Source: Silurus meridionalis (Eukaryota > Chordata > Actinopteri > Siluriformes > Siluridae). Taken from it: 64,000 nt of DNA. Of the stretch, positions 32,691-45,581 are shown in pieces. The notes beneath the pieces were generated by a model. That model was given only the letters and a program-made list of their open reading frames with translations, did no database searches and was not told the DNA's origin. Every line of letters starts with the position of its first letter. Within the stretch, counting starts at the first letter, position 1. The stretch lies in NCBI RefSeq assembly GCF_014805685.1, contig NC_060884.1:12984356-13048355 (forward strand), in the 5' to 3' direction. The position numbers were made by a program, and so were the translations under genes.

Positions 32691-35225
32691 AGTTATAAAG
32701 AGTAATTACATGAGTCACTATATGCCTTTGTCATCTCAGACGAGTAAATTGGAGCTTTTTACAAAACATCCTCCACATAAATGCCATTTCTTTGCAAACA
32801 TGCTCCAGTGCCACATGTGATCGCCATGTTTTTTCAAGTAAATTCTTTTTTTTTTTTTTTCGGTCATCTGCAAATAATTCTGTGAACATGCTAATTTAGT
32901 GGACTTCAGTGCTTGTTTTGAAAAGGATATAGCAAATTGTACAATCGGTCACTCCTAAACGTTTTCTCTCGATGTCTGTTTTATTACCACCTCATTGGAC
33001 CACCTAGAGTGAATTCCTGTGAACAGCCACCAAACTATAATTCAAAACTTTTTGTATCACCCCCAAAAACTTACACACTTTTTTTTTTTTTAATCTTTAT
33101 AATTGATCTCCTGGCTATGAAACTGCTTATCAGTCAGTTGTCCAATTAATGTTGTGAAAATGGAGGGACAGTGTAGAAAATGGCTGTAATTTCTAATTAA
33201 TACAATCATCTTCTCGAATTAAAGCTGAAAATCTGCACTTGATCTCAATCCAAATACAAGTTTCCACCCTTAACATGTCATGGTGGACAACCCCATACTA
33301 TAGGTTACAAAATTAAATCTTTTCTGCACAGTCATTCTGACAGTGCAGCACGAGAGGGGAATACATCTGTTGCATCATGCCATCGTTTTCATTCCAACAT
33401 ATTATTTAACGACGTACCCAAAAGGACTGTTAAACCAACTTGTGGTTTAAAGGATAAGGAAGTCTGATTTGAATAGTAGTTGCTTTTTCTTCCTTAAAGA
33501 CGTTTTAAGGATGTGCTTTGTACGTTTTATTTGTGTGAATGATGCATTGCTTCACAACTGCTCTGTTTTTTTCCTGACGTTGAACTGCACTGATAACATA
33601 CACTAAAGTCCGATAATGTGTGTAGTCAGGTGTGAACTAGGGACAGGAACTGTTCAGCACAGTTACAATAATATTTCCCTTTGACTGTTACTGCATCTGA
33701 TGGTTTCTGATGTAGTATAATGAAAGAGGAAGTAAAATAGGATGGGTGAGGAATAGTTAATGTAAAACCAGTTAGTCTAGGTTGCCTGTAGCATTAAGCA
33801 ATCCCATTCAATGGTCTTGTTGCTTTAAAGCACCCTTATCTGACCCTGCCCTGTAATCGTGTCTATGTGCTGACGATTATTTTTCCATATTTAGAATCGT
33901 ATAGGATTTAGGGCATGAAAAAAATACTTCGAACCCTGTCTTTTAAAGGGTGAGCAGCAAGATATCAAGTTATTATGCGTGTGAGAGTTCGTAAAGCAAA
34001 TCTTCTCCTACTCCTACGTTTTTACTGCTTCACCCACTCTTTCTTCTCTCAGAAGTGTGCATAATGTATTCACTGCCAAGAGTGGAAGATTGCTTAAGGC
34101 CAGTAACAAATGACCCAGGGCCCGGTACAAATCTGAGGTGGTGTAGTCTACCCAAACAGGTAGAGGTGGTCTATAAACTACCCAAACATGGTAAAGTTGC
34201 AAAGGAAAAATAAAAGGAGATGAATCCTTTAGGTTCTCTCTGAATTGGAACTTGGCTGCAATATTTAGGTTTGTCGTCTTTTATATTCAGTAGGAGGCGT
34301 TGCATATCTTGAACTCTGTTGCCTGTTGTTCAGACAAGGCCTTCACTACACTTCCTTCCTTACTTCATGTTTAAAGCAAAAATTGGTTAACCTACAAAAT
34401 CAAATCATGGCTATTTACCGTTTTTATAGCCACTAGAAGAGAAAAGGATCCTGTGTGTGGACGGTCTGCAGCCTGAAACACCAAGCTGAGAGGAATCAGG
34501 GAGAATGTCTATACTGGTCTGAGCTGATTGGTATAGAAGTATAGAATAATTCAATTAGCATACTTTACAATCATGGTAAGCAGAAATGCATCTCGAAATA
34601 CACAACACCTCAAACCTTTAGATGGATGGGGCTATAAACAGCAGAAGCCCACATAGGTTCTTCTCCTGTCATCCAAAAACAAGAATCTGATAGACTCGCC
34701 AACACTGGGCAGTTGAAGAATATAAATAAAGAGTAAAGTCTTCCTTTATACTCAACACCTGGAAAAAATTTCTTCCAACTGTCTTTAATGTCCTTCATGA
34801 CCTCAGATTCTTATTCTTGTCTGACTGATTGTAAGCCAGCATGGGTATTCTGCTGTTGTAACCCATTCATCACTGATACATGGATAACATCCTTCTGACC
34901 TTGGCGTAAACATTGATTATTGGATTTACTATATCCTTCCTGGCAGCACAAACCATTTTAATAGTTTTTCTCTGACCCCCTTTTATCAACAAGAGGTTTC
35001 CACTCACAGAACTGCTCGATTTTGTTCCTGGATTTGACTTTTTTGCTGTTGAATTTTTCATTGCTCATTACAGACTTGATCTAACCAATAACTGTTAATC
35101 TATTGTGTACACAAAGTATATTTGTACCTCTTTTTAATCCAAAAATGTTTTTTTTTGTTTTTTTTTTCGTTTTTTTGTCTCCTTCACAGGGTTGTCATGG
35201 GCCCTACCCTTTTGGACAGTCTTAA
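21725..35225 (+). CDS. ilrun: ILRUN (C6orf106), five coding exons, one apparent frameshift
   Basis: ILRUN is a small inhibitor of IRF3- and NF-kB-driven antiviral and inflammatory transcription that acts with p300/CBP. The coding exons are 21725-21882, 22820-22974, 26689-26886, 31974-32276 and 35190-35225, all with GT-AG borders and consistent phases. The N-terminal UBA-like region (MQKFSCMGTTDKDVLISEFQ, to about residue 70) is followed by an NBR1-type FW domain (about residues 80-185). The four tryptophans of the FW domain are visible in KTWRIQN, ESWPPG, GQWRMC and VIWVIL. The tail ends GPYPFGQS. The exon lengths sum to 850 bases, one more than a multiple of three. In exon 4 the reading frame must shift near 32171-32175 to reach the conserved NNLSVVTYS tail. 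With one base removed the protein would be about 282 residues, against about 298 in human. The shift is more likely a sequence error than a dead gene, because all else is intact. Confidence 0.93.
21883..22819 (+). other. ILRUN intron 1
   Basis: GTGAGT to ACAG. It contains taaataaataaataaa near 22120 and nothing else recognisable. Confidence 0.85.
22820..22974 (+). CDS. ilrun: ILRUN coding exon 2
   Basis: Acceptor ...ttcgacag, donor ACAG|gtcagt. The first base completes the tryptophan codon of exon 1. It encodes NLQAAIGAYYDFESPN, then FVEDVTIGEGESVPPD, and ends TKTWRIQNT. This covers the end of the UBA-like fold and the first strand of the FW domain with its first tryptophan. Confidence 0.95.
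24006..24063 (+). repeat. 11-base minisatellite
   Basis: About five tandem copies of cccacagtttt in ILRUN intron 2, ending in the partial ccagttttcac. Confidence 0.9.
24235..24800 (-). mobile_element. Probable decayed Tc1-like element in ILRUN intron 2
   Basis: Phrases such as gtgtgcacacccttaaacg, agtctttttgtatatgacta tcagcattgcacag and gcatgacattgaccaccatgttta resemble the non-coding face of a degraded Tc1 transposase family. No frame is intact. Family assignment is by resemblance only. Confidence 0.45.
25557..25606. repeat. (AT)n tract with GT interruption
   Basis: About 18 AT units, then gtgtgt and more AT, inside ILRUN intron 2. Confidence 0.85.
26689..26886 (+). CDS. ilrun: ILRUN coding exon 3 (FW domain)
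   Basis: Acceptor ...ttctgcag, donor GGAG|gtgagg, in phase 1 at both ends. It encodes SESWPPGVCLKYIGGDQFGH and continues to MYQGQWRMCTATGLFYG, the middle of the FW domain with its second and third tryptophans. Confidence 0.95.
27395..27570 (+). repeat. Fish interspersed repeat, hAT-like MITE
   Basis: agtagtggacgaagtgcac, then actttcacttgagtaaaagt and acaaaagtatttgctttcta resemble a common teleost non-autonomous hAT-type repeat rich in GTACTTGAGTAAAAGTA words. The right boundary is unclear. Confidence 0.45.
30653..31183. mobile_element. Non-autonomous DNA transposon with terminal inverted repeats
   Basis: The left end TACCGTAATTTCCGGACTAT and the right end, read in reverse, TATCGTATTTTCCGGACTAT match over about 30 bases and then continue into AA(G)CGC. 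The 530-base interior has no open frame. It resembles a widespread teleost repeat whose superfamily I cannot name. It lies in ILRUN intron 3. Confidence 0.75.
31640..31900 (+). mobile_element. Probable Tc1-like transposase remnant in ILRUN intron 3
   Basis: Near 31690 the plus strand reads AVFWSDEPRFILHCADRW, which resembles the first catalytic D motif (VMWSDESRF) of Tc1-like transposases. The rest is decayed. It lies about 75 bases before ILRUN exon 4. Confidence 0.45.
31974..32276 (+). CDS. ilrun: ILRUN coding exon 4, with apparent one-base insertion
   Basis: Acceptor ...ttctgcag, donor CCAG|gtatgt. The first part reads DVIWVILSVEVGGLLGVTQQ and runs to KNKQDANEDNLKD in the incoming frame. 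From about 32175 the conserved tail (LDSIQQDQNG, then NNLSVVTYSQ) is in the frame one base later. The switch falls around tggcctct at 32169-32176. Dropping one base there would give a continuous frame into exon 5. The donor phase (0) only fits exon 5 after the shift. Confidence 0.9.
32277..35189 (+). other. ILRUN intron 4
   Basis: It begins with large AT/GT microsatellites and ends in a T-rich tract before exon 5. No other gene is seen. Confidence 0.85.
32464..32690. repeat. (AT)n and (GT)n microsatellites
   Basis: About 42 AT units at 32464-32548 lie just after ILRUN exon 4, and a (GT)n(AT)n tract lies at 32651-32690. Both are in intron 4. Confidence 0.92.
35190..35225 (+). CDS. ilrun: ILRUN coding exon 5 (C-terminal tail and stop)
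   Basis: Acceptor ...ccttcacag, after a long T-rich tract. The 36 bases read GCHGPYPFGQS and TAA. The human protein ends in the closely similar GPYPFGQS, which fixes the frame and the stop. The 3' UTR follows. Confidence 0.9.
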   Translation, partial: GCHGPYPFGQS

Positions 35226-38039
35226 AAGTAGAGAACCGTCACCACCAGGTTGCTCAGTGGAGCCATCACTTTGGAATCCCCCATTTCTTCGGGGGGGTCG
35301 CGCAGGGGGAGCAACAGATTTCTTATAAAGACTTGGCAACCCTACTCTCCTCTTGCATTACAACATGACCTAAGATATGGACAAGGCTGTTTGGATCTAA
35401 GTCGACACACAGCCATCTTCAACACGCATGTGTGAATGCTAAATTAAGATGAGTGCTAGAAATCCTCAAAGTCAAATACACAGGTTTTTTTTTTGTTGTT
35501 GTTTTTATTGTCACGTTGCTGCAATAGTAAGGTGGGCTGGCGTGCGTGCGTGCGGGTGTGAGAGAGTCCGAGTGTGTAACAGACTGGTATAGTATGTGTG
35601 CTTGCAAGCTTGTGTGTGGACCATGCACAAAAGAGATGAAAAAAAAGCCATTGAAAAATAACTTTTGCTCGGTAAGAAGTTTTTATAATTTACTTTGTGA
35701 ACTGTATGATTTTACTAAGAAATCCTCACTTTTTACAAAAGTAGCGATTCGTTCGGAAAAACTGCTCGATATCCGTCATCATTTTTCGCTGAGTTGTTCT
35801 AGGATAATCTCCACTTCTAAAAGTAAAAGAAATCGCTTTCTGGATCACTATCCTAACGCACCAGTAGTGCTTGTTAAAGGCCAGAAGATGGAACTGTTGA
35901 ACCTCTGAGCTCATAAACACACAGATGTATAAAACTGTAAAGCTCAATAGGCCCCTACGTGTTTTTTTTTGTTTGTTTGTTTGTTTTTTTCCTCTCCGAT
36001 TAAGGAGTTTCTACAGCTCCCAGTTGCATTGTTGGTCACGTGCGTGTTCATTTTTCATCGACGGCTTGAGCTCATGCGGTGGTTTCAAAACCAAGCTGCT
36101 CACAATCATGGCATAAATATTTAGCTCAAGCTGAAGAGTCTTCAGAAGCCATTGTAATGGATTACTCATTTTTTTTTCTTTCAGGTTCACAAAGATTTTA
36201 CAAATTAAATTGATCTAAATCACTCTTCACTTTTTTTTTTCTTTCTTCCTTTTTTCATAACTGATACTTATTTACCCCCTTGTATGAATATTTGCAGTTT
36301 AAGCTTCACCTAAATCATGTTTACACATCAGGGTTATGAAAGAACATGACGTATTCAGTATGTCGGTGTACGCGTTACACACTATTTATATAATTTAAAA
36401 TGAAATTGATCCTTTGTAAGAAATGATTAACACTGAATGTTTCAGATTGTTCATTTGAATGCAAGGCAGTGATGAAATAAGCTGGAATACATAGTACTTT
36501 AGGTCGCCATGTAAAACAAGCCATCAGAAAACGTACGCATCGCAAATGACGCTTTGTGTCCACAATCACGTCACGTCCCAGTAAATAGTTTATTGAAACG
36601 TTTTCTGCCGACGAACTACACTAAGGAACGTTTGGCCAAATTTCTCTCTCTGCTATGCATCTGGTGACCGACGAAGGGATTGTCATTGACGACACACATG
36701 CTTTGCGTTTTCTATATTGTTTGTTTTAGTTCAAATCACTGATTATCTATGCAGTGTTTGAAGGGGATTATCTGTGGTGGTGTTTTTTTTTTCTTTCCAT
36801 TTGGTAAACACATGTTGAAAATCAATGCTATAGAGCTAGCAGAGTTTCTCTTTCTTTGCCATGGGGAAAAAAAAAATTCCTTCAGTTTTCTCAATTACAA
36901 ATGTTGTTTGTTGCCCACAGCTCAAGGACCGTGTCATGTTTTCATGAGTCAAGTCTTCCTTCGAGTTGTTTAGGCGATTGTCCTCATCCCAACTGCACAG
37001 ATCTTATTATTTCTCATTGACTGTTGCTGTCTGGCTTACGAGTGTGAGAAGCTATATTCGAACTCTGTTGTGCTTCTTTTTTTTTTCTTTTTTTTCCTCT
37101 CCTCCTTTTTGTTTGCTGTTGAGTTTTTTTTGCACGGTGGCATGGTGAATGGATGAGTCGAGTGTTTGCATAGAGACCTATGGTAGCACATTTAACAAAA
37201 AGAGAAGATACAGAAATGAAACCTTTTTCCTGTATGTGTAAATGAACATTTCTATAATTAAATCAATACTTAAGAATTAACATTTTATTGCCAGCATTTC
37301 TTGCCGATCTAGTGGACCTTTTTGGAAAGAACATTGCGATCTCTTCGGTGGCATTAATTGCCCGGCCCATACTTTACAGAAATCTATGAGCTTAAAGCGT
37401 AGACTTTAATAAGCATTCATTTGCGAGCGTTTCTATCCAAATCAGGTAGATTGTGTAGTAATTTCCCCTCCCTCTTTTTTGCGGGACAAAATCAATTGAA
37501 CAATTGGCTGCTCAGCTGCTCCATGTCAGGTGTGTGTTGTTTCCCTGTATTATTTTACTTACAAATGAGCAGATAAAATGTTTAGATCTGATTTCAAGTA
37601 AGCCATTTGCATATCTGTTGTTCTTAATGCTCTATATGAATTCCAGAGAGTCCTCATTAAATATAAGTGAATACCAAGTTGTTTTTTTCCCCTGGTGAAG
37701 AAAACTGTTTCAACAGTTGCTCAGAAGAAAAACTCTCTGCAGGAGGTAGGTGTTGTCGATCACAAGGAGATTTCCCTAGCATAAATTTAGAGGGTGTTTC
37801 CACGTTGGTAAGCCTTAAAATGAAAATCATAGTTATAATTTTACAGCTTGCCAAAACACACTATGGCCAGATGGATTTTTACCAAATTGATGAGTATCAA
37901 AAAGTGAATGTGGGAAGAAACTGCTCATGAGGTAAACTGTATTTGTGAGCGTATTAACAACTCTTGAAACATGCACATGCATGAGATGCAGCCAACAGCA
38001 GCAGAGTGAATTGTGGAGTGTATAGGTTTGTGTTTAGTG
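35226..38039 (+). other. Probable ILRUN 3' UTR and downstream sequence
   Basis: The region is free of clear transposons and rich in T runs, as is common in long fish 3' UTRs. The transcript end cannot be fixed; the AATAAA at 38170-38175, inside a SINE, is one candidate. Confidence 0.4.
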
Positions 38040-38190
38040 GGTGAGATGGTAGCTCAGTGGCTAAGGCTCTAGGTTACTGATTGAAAGGTTTTTGGCAAAG
38101 CCCTTAACATTGCTTACACCAGCTTCATACATCGCTGACATGCGAAGAAATAATTTCCCAACTGGAATCAATAAAGTAGTCTTTCAAAGA
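38040..38190 (+). mobile_element. tRNA-derived SINE, degraded
   Basis: The A-box region ggtagctcagtggctaaggc is followed by ctctaggttactgattgaaagg, as in common otophysan SINEs. The tail tttcccaactggaatcaata aagtag leads into an (AT)n tract. An AATAAA at 38170-38175 lies within it and could be used as a poly(A) signal for ILRUN. Confidence 0.65.
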
Positions 38191-38198
38191 GAAAAACA

Positions 38199-39141
<943 letters not shown>

Positions 39142-41800
39142 CTTCTTTTGGCTTCTCCCATTAGGGGTCGCCACAGCGAATCTTCCGTTTCTATATCCCC
39201 CTGTCCTCTACCCTAGCCTTCCTCTTTTCCTCCTTTTTGGCGGCTCCATACTCAGCATTCTTATACTGATATACCCCATGTCCCTCCTCTGCACATGTCC
39301 AAACCATCTCAATCTTGAATCCCTCACCTTGTGTCCAAAACATGCGCTGTCCCTCTAATAAGCTCATTTCTAATCCTGTCCATCCTCGTCACTCCCAACG
39401 AAAACCTCAACATCTTTAGCTCTGCTACCTCCAGCTCCACCTCCTGTCTTTTACTCAATGCCACTGTCTCTAAACCATACAACATCGCAGGTCTCACCAC
39501 AGTCCTATAAACTTTCCCTTTCACTCAAACAGATACCCCTGTTATCACAAATCACTCCTGCTACTCTTCTCCACCCACTCCACCCTGCCTGCACGCTTTT
39601 CTTCACTTCTCTAACACACTCTCTGTTACTTTGCACTGTTGACCCCAGGTACTTAAATACATCCACCTTCTTTACCTCTTCTTCTTGCAACCGCACCACT
39701 CCACTGCCCTCCCTCTCATTCAAACACATGTACTGTCTTACTCCTACTGACTTTCATTCCCCTTCTCTCCAGCGCATATCTCCACCTCTCCAGCGCATAT
39801 TTCCACCTCTCCAGGCTCTTCTCAACCTGCCCCCTACTCTCACCACAAATCACAATATCATCTGCAAACACCATAGTCCATGGAGACTCCTGTCTGACCT
39901 CGTCTGTCAACCTGTCCATCACTACTGCAAACAGGAAAGGGCTCAGAGCCTAACCTTAATGCAGTCCAACCTCCACCTTGAACCAGTCTGTCGGTCCTAC
40001 TGCACACTTGACTGCTGTCACAATGTCCTCATACATGTCCTGCACCACCCTCACATACTTCTCTGACACACCTGACTTCCTCATATAAAACCACAACTCC
40101 TCTCTCAGCACCCTGTCGTACACTTTCTCTAAATCCACAAACACACACTGCAAATCTTTCTGACCTTCCCTATACTTCTCCATGTACATTTTCAAAGCAA
40201 ATAATGTGTCTGTGGAGCTCTTTCTTGGCATGAAACAATACTGTTGCTCACAGATGGTCACCTCTTCTCTCAGCCTGGCTTCCACTACTCTTTCCCATAA
40301 CTTAAAGGTGTGACTGATAAACTTTATTCCCCTGTAGTTACTTATCTCCCTTATATTTAAAAACTGGTACCAGCACACTTCATTCCTCAGGCATCCTCTC
40401 ACCATCCAAAATCTTGTTAAACAATTTGGTTAAAAACTCCACTGCCATCTCTCCTAAACATTTCAATGCTTCTACCGGTATGTCATCTGGTCCAACCGAC
40501 TTTCCACTCTTCATCCTTTTAATCGCTGCTCTCACTTCCTCTTTACTAATCCTATCCACTTCCTGCTTCACCTTCTCCACATCATCCAAGTTCTGTTTTG
40601 CCAGCCTCTTTCTCCTTATGCTTTCCTGCACTTCCTCATTCCACCACCACGTCTCTTTTTCTTCTTTTCTATTTCTAGATGTCACACCAAGTACCTTTCT
40701 AGCTGTCTCCCTTATCACTTCTGCAGTAGTTGCCCAATTATCCAGCACCTCTTCACCACCACTGAGCTCCTGCCTGACCTCTTCCCTTAATCTCACACTA
40801 CAGTCTTCCTCCTTCAATTTCCACCATCTTATTCTTCTTTTAGTCCTCACTCTCCTCTTCTTCACCTCCAAAGCCACCCTACAGACCACCATCTGATGCT
40901 GTCTAGCTACACTGTAACACCTTACAGTCCCCAATTTCCTTCAGGTTGCATCTCCTACATAGAGCATAGTCCACCTGTGTGCACCTTCCTCCACTCTTAT
41001 ACGTCACCCTATGATTTAGCAAAATCTATCACCATCTGCCCTTTCACATTCCTCTCCTTAAGACCATACCTACCCATCACCTCCTTATCACCTCTGTTCC
41101 CTTCACCTACATGCCCATTAAAGTCTGCCCCAATCACCAATCTTTCATTTCTAGGTACACCATCTACCACCTCATCCAACTCACTCCAGAATTTTTCTTT
41201 CTCCTCCATCTCACAGCCCACTTGTAGAGCAAACGCGCAGATGACATTTATCATCACCCTGTCATCTTCCAGCTTCACGTTCATCACCCTATCAGAAACT
41301 CTCTTCACCTCCACTACACTCTTACTGTACTCTTCCTTCAGAATCACCCCTACACCATTTCTCTTTCCATCCACACCATGATATAACAGTTTAAACCCAC
41401 CTCCAATGTTCCTGTTCTTACTCCCCTTAAACATATCTACTTTTCTCCTCTCCATCATATCAGCTACCTCTCTCCCTTTACCAGTCATAGTACCAACATT
41501 TAAAGTACCAACCTGAGCCACCACTCTCCTACACTTCTCCTTTCCCTGCTGTCTCTGTAGACGTCTTCCTTCTCCTCCTTCGGCCAACAGTAGCCCAATT
41601 TCCCAGTACCCTGTTGGTTAACAATATCTGTGGCGGTTGTTAGTAATCTGGGCCTCAACCGATCTGGTATGAAATTTTGCTTTGTGATCCGCATATTTGA
41701 TTTGGCACGTTTTAGGCTGGATGCCCTTCCTAGCGTAACCCTCCCCATTTATCCGGGCTTGGGACCGGCATGAAGAGTGCACTGACTTGTGCAACCCTAA
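39142..41800 (-). mobile_element. RTE-like LINE, longest copy, minus strand
   Basis: On the minus strand it has a 5' leader (about 41590-41800), an endonuclease region at 41009-41587 ([39 protein letters not shown]) and a linker region at 40380-40934 ([30 protein letters not shown]). The reverse transcriptase follows at 39716-40405 (FMPRKSSTDTLFALK; FVDLEKVYDRV; TMVFADDIVICGES with the FADD catalytic box), then a C-terminal region (RTVVRPAMLYGLETVALSKR) and the family 3' end near 39142. Shifts and stops interrupt it, for example between the endonuclease and the linker near 41010. A 24-base tandem duplication at 39770-39808 repeats RYALERW. It is a dead but readable copy, and serves as the reference for the other copies here. 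Confidence 0.88.
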
Positions 41801-42014
41801 TGGCTGGGTTGAGTTCAGCAATTAATAAAATACTGAAATCAACTTTTCTGGCACCTAAAACCACTTCACAATCAGAGACACCGAGATCAGTCTTCTGATG
41901 TTTGATGTGAATATTAACAAATCGTGTGTTGGTATATTCTCTGGGGTCACATTATTCTAACTTACTACAAGTAATTGGTTTCTTTCAAATATAAAAAAAA
42001 AACTGCCTTGACAC

Positions 42015-42016
<2 letters not shown>

Positions 42017-42045
<29 letters not shown>
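42017..42045 (+). repeat. Poly(A) run
   Basis: About 28 A residues, 220 bases right of the LINE 5' end; a short simple repeat. Confidence 0.85.
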
Positions 42046-42049
<4 letters not shown>

Positions 42050-42530
42050 ACCCTCATTATGTTAATACTGTGTGTCTAACTTAACATGAAATGTCTATTC
42101 GATAACCCAGTCATGTTTTCAGTCCCCAGTGTTAGCTAATAGCTATCTATTGATTAAGACAAGGGTCAGCAGATTGTTGAAAATATAATTTGTAGACTTA
42201 AGGGATAATAAACTTGGGTCATACATTATATAAGTACCAGTATCATGTTAAATGCTATGGGAATCAACCCCTGTGTAACAGATGCTTTATTGAACTATTC
42301 TGTTTTTGGGAATGGGCCTTTGCAATATAATCACTAGTTGTTGATAAGAGCTGCCACAGCTGTTAGAGTTTCCTTTTTCATGCAGCAGAGCTCTTAAAGT
42401 TCCACTTGGAAAAGTATTGGAAGAGGAAATAAAATAGAGGATATAAAATAAGCATATATGGGTTTAATAACAATTAATAACAATTAATAATGAATATTTT
42501 GGCCATATAGGGTATATATAGAATCCAACA

Positions 42531-42785
42531 CAGTCTCACGTCATTTTGTGGTATAGTCTCGAACTTTGATCTATGGATTCGTGTCCATGAACAAGAATTT
42601 CCCTCTTTTTTCCTGCCACTCAGCACGACTGCCTCTGTCTGGCTCTGTCTCCATAGCAACAGAGGCAGAGGATCGTGGGTAATGCTGACACAAAAAGGAA
42701 AAAAAAAAAGTGGGAAATTTTCTGTTTTTGAACACGAATCAATAGATTACACTTTGTGACTATATCATGAAATGCTGTGAGACTG
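42531..42785. mobile_element. Foldback MITE
   Basis: About 75 bases at the left (cagtctcacgtcattttgtg ... gattcgtgtc ... aatttccc) return in reverse complement at the right (gggaaatttt ... gaacacgaatcaatagatta ... ctgtgagactg). The short interior also has an inverted pair, gcctctgtct and acagaggcag. The whole 255 bases could fold into one hairpin. No coding capacity. Confidence 0.75.
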
Positions 42786-43443
42786 GGCTGCAGAAGCACC
42801 CGAGTTGCTTCTTGTGTACACGTGCACCATATTGACTTATCGACAAGGCAATCTGAACTTTTTCTTTCATTTTATGCATTTGCCAATTCCAACCCATTCT
42901 GTTTAATCAGCTACTTGTTACATAGGCTAAAGGCTAACACATTAATTCTGTAAAACATGAGGCCATTGCCTCTTTTCAAACTGTTGCATTGTTGGGCAGC
43001 TGAACACACTCCGAGGAAAGCAATACACACCACCTTCTGCATAATGAGCTCACAGATGCCCCCGACTGGCCAATATTACATTAATCGACAGGAAAGCGAG
43101 AAATATAATCCCTTCTTTCTGCTTCTGCTTGTTGTTCAGGGTTCATAGAACCACCTTTACTTCAGAAATAATACTTGATTACTGTCATTGTTCTTTTTCT
43201 GATTCTAATCTTTTAAACTACAAATTGAACACGGTTCCCAAATCAATTATTTTGACCAGGAATGGAGTTTTATTAAATTTGTAATATTTATTCATGAAAT
43301 TTACTTTGAATTCATACTGAGCTTCTCCTCTTTCTATCTGATAGATATGATACTTTCACATGATCCAGAAAAAGAGGCTCTACCCCTCAACATTTATTTT
43401 TAATTAACATGTACATTTAATTGGCTTACCCCTCCCCTCCCCT

Positions 43444-43490
<47 letters not shown>

Positions 43491-43532
43491 CTCTCTCTCT
43501 TAAAAATGTGTTACACATTCTGAACATCAAGT

Positions 43533-43600
<68 letters not shown>

Positions 43601-45581
43601 AAAACAAGCATTTACCAGAAAAAATTAAATTAAATTATTAATGTTTATTTATGAGAATTATGGAATGTAATAATTGAATCAGGTGGCAGCAGCACAATAC
43701 AGGAAACCTGTTATGAATTGTATGCTGCACATACAATTCAACATTAATATTGTTTTACTTCATTACAAATTTTAATTATGATTGGGAAACTTTCTGGGAT
43801 TTTTTTTGTTTGTTTGTTTTTTTGGGGGGTGGGGGGTTGTTAGTCACTCCATGCAGAATAATACATGCAAAAAGAAAAGGTTTTCTCGTTGTTTAAAATC
43901 AAAGCTTTTTATTAATATATCCTTTAGCTAAATTGGAATTCCACTTTAAAAGCTTGTTCTAAAATTGGTTTTAGATATTCAGATATCAAGCTTGTGATGC
44001 AATTTTTAGATGCAAAAAATACGTTTTAAAGACACGAGTCTCAAATGCACCTCATTAAGACGTTAGGTTTTTATGGAAGGTAAAGACTTTAAGAGGCACT
44101 GTTGCCCTAAAGCATGCTTAGATATCTTGACAAATATTTGCTAGTGTTTCTTTGTACATTGAGGAACACACCTTGGATGGCACACCTATCCCACCAGTGA
44201 CACTTCTTGTAGCCAGTAAATTAAATGTGGCGCATGTTTTTCTTGGCACACACTGACTTCGACTCCCTTGATGATGAACTGATAACCAAACTAAAGTTGT
44301 AAGGCTCCTTTGAAAAATATTGGCACATTCACGCAAGGTGGTTCTGCAACCTTTTAAAAGCATGACCATGATCTTTGTGTTACTTTGTGCTTCTACCGGA
44401 ACACTTATTTGTTCATTTGTTCGCTATTTTTTCAAGAAAACAACCGGAAAGCTTGCAAGTTTAATTTAATAAAAATGGTTATTTTAGGGACACATCAAAC
44501 ATCTCTTCAATGATGCTTTACAAACACTGAGGTGTAACTGCTCCAGGCAATCCCACAAGACTGTCAAAACACACAAGCAGCTCTTACAGCGTTATTTGAT
44601 CATCTTGTGCAGTGTGGTCAATTGATAACTGTGTCAACTGCAGCATGATAACATTTAACCACTGGTTTCACAGATGTTCTTTTATTAGCACAAGTAAATT
44701 TAGTGGACAAGTAGTACAGGTAAGGAACTAGATATTATTCAGTTGAATTAGATGTTACAAATGACAAATTAATACTGAATACTTGTGCAGGTGTGTGAAC
44801 ACTTGAAGATCTTTTGGACAAATTTATTAGTGCTTAATTTAAGCTGATATTCCTGCTTTTATAGAATAGGTGTTACCTGATTTACTTTATTCGATGCTGT
44901 TTTGAAGTCTGAAATTCTAATTACTTTATCAATGTCAATGTAAGACAAAGAGATATTTGGAAAATATATAAAATTGTGTGTTTGGTGATTCTTTGAACAA
45001 CTCGAAAGTAGTGGGTAAACGTGGTTATAGGCACTGTGGATTAAAAATTTCTGTGACTATTTCAAAGAAAAAAACAAGCAATGAGAGTCATACATTGTTG
45101 ATAACAGTAACACCTGCAAGCAGGTAATGGAGAAGATAAGCAGAAACTCTATACAGACAGTAAAGCTTAAGAACAAACAGGACCCCGGAGTTGTGAGATG
45201 GAAAAACTACCTGTTGTGAAACCATATCAAGCAATTAATAAATTATTATTATGTTTTTATCAATACCACGTTTTTTCATGTAAACCTTAAGCTTCCATAC
45301 CGTCTAGTGATTGTTTTGCTGTGTGGCAACATCAATTTCATGTGAATCTTGACTGAAATATAATGTATATAATGTAATAATTAAATATTTATATTTTTTT
45401 TATAATAATCCAGTACCGATTTCTATTTTCCATTCGGAGCAGTTTTGATTTGAGCTGTCTCAGATATGTGTATATATGCTTTGCATATTTTGATTTTTGA
45501 GATTATCTCCGATTTGTCAATGCAAATTTTCTCCCCCAAATTACATGGTAAACATTGTTAAGCAGCAATTTTAATGCCACA
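42786..45581. other. Intergenic, AT-rich
   Basis: Apart from the microsatellites at 43447-43595 nothing is recognisable. An 83-codon minus-strand frame at 44118-44369 resembles nothing I know. Confidence 0.5.
43447..43595. repeat. (CA)n(CT)n and (AT)n microsatellites
   Basis: About 20 CA units followed by CT units at 43447-43500, and about 30 AT units at 43535-43593. Confidence 0.93.

Noticed and set aside
39458..40066. A 202-codon plus-strand frame
   Set aside because: It is the antisense of the LINE copy at 39142-41800.
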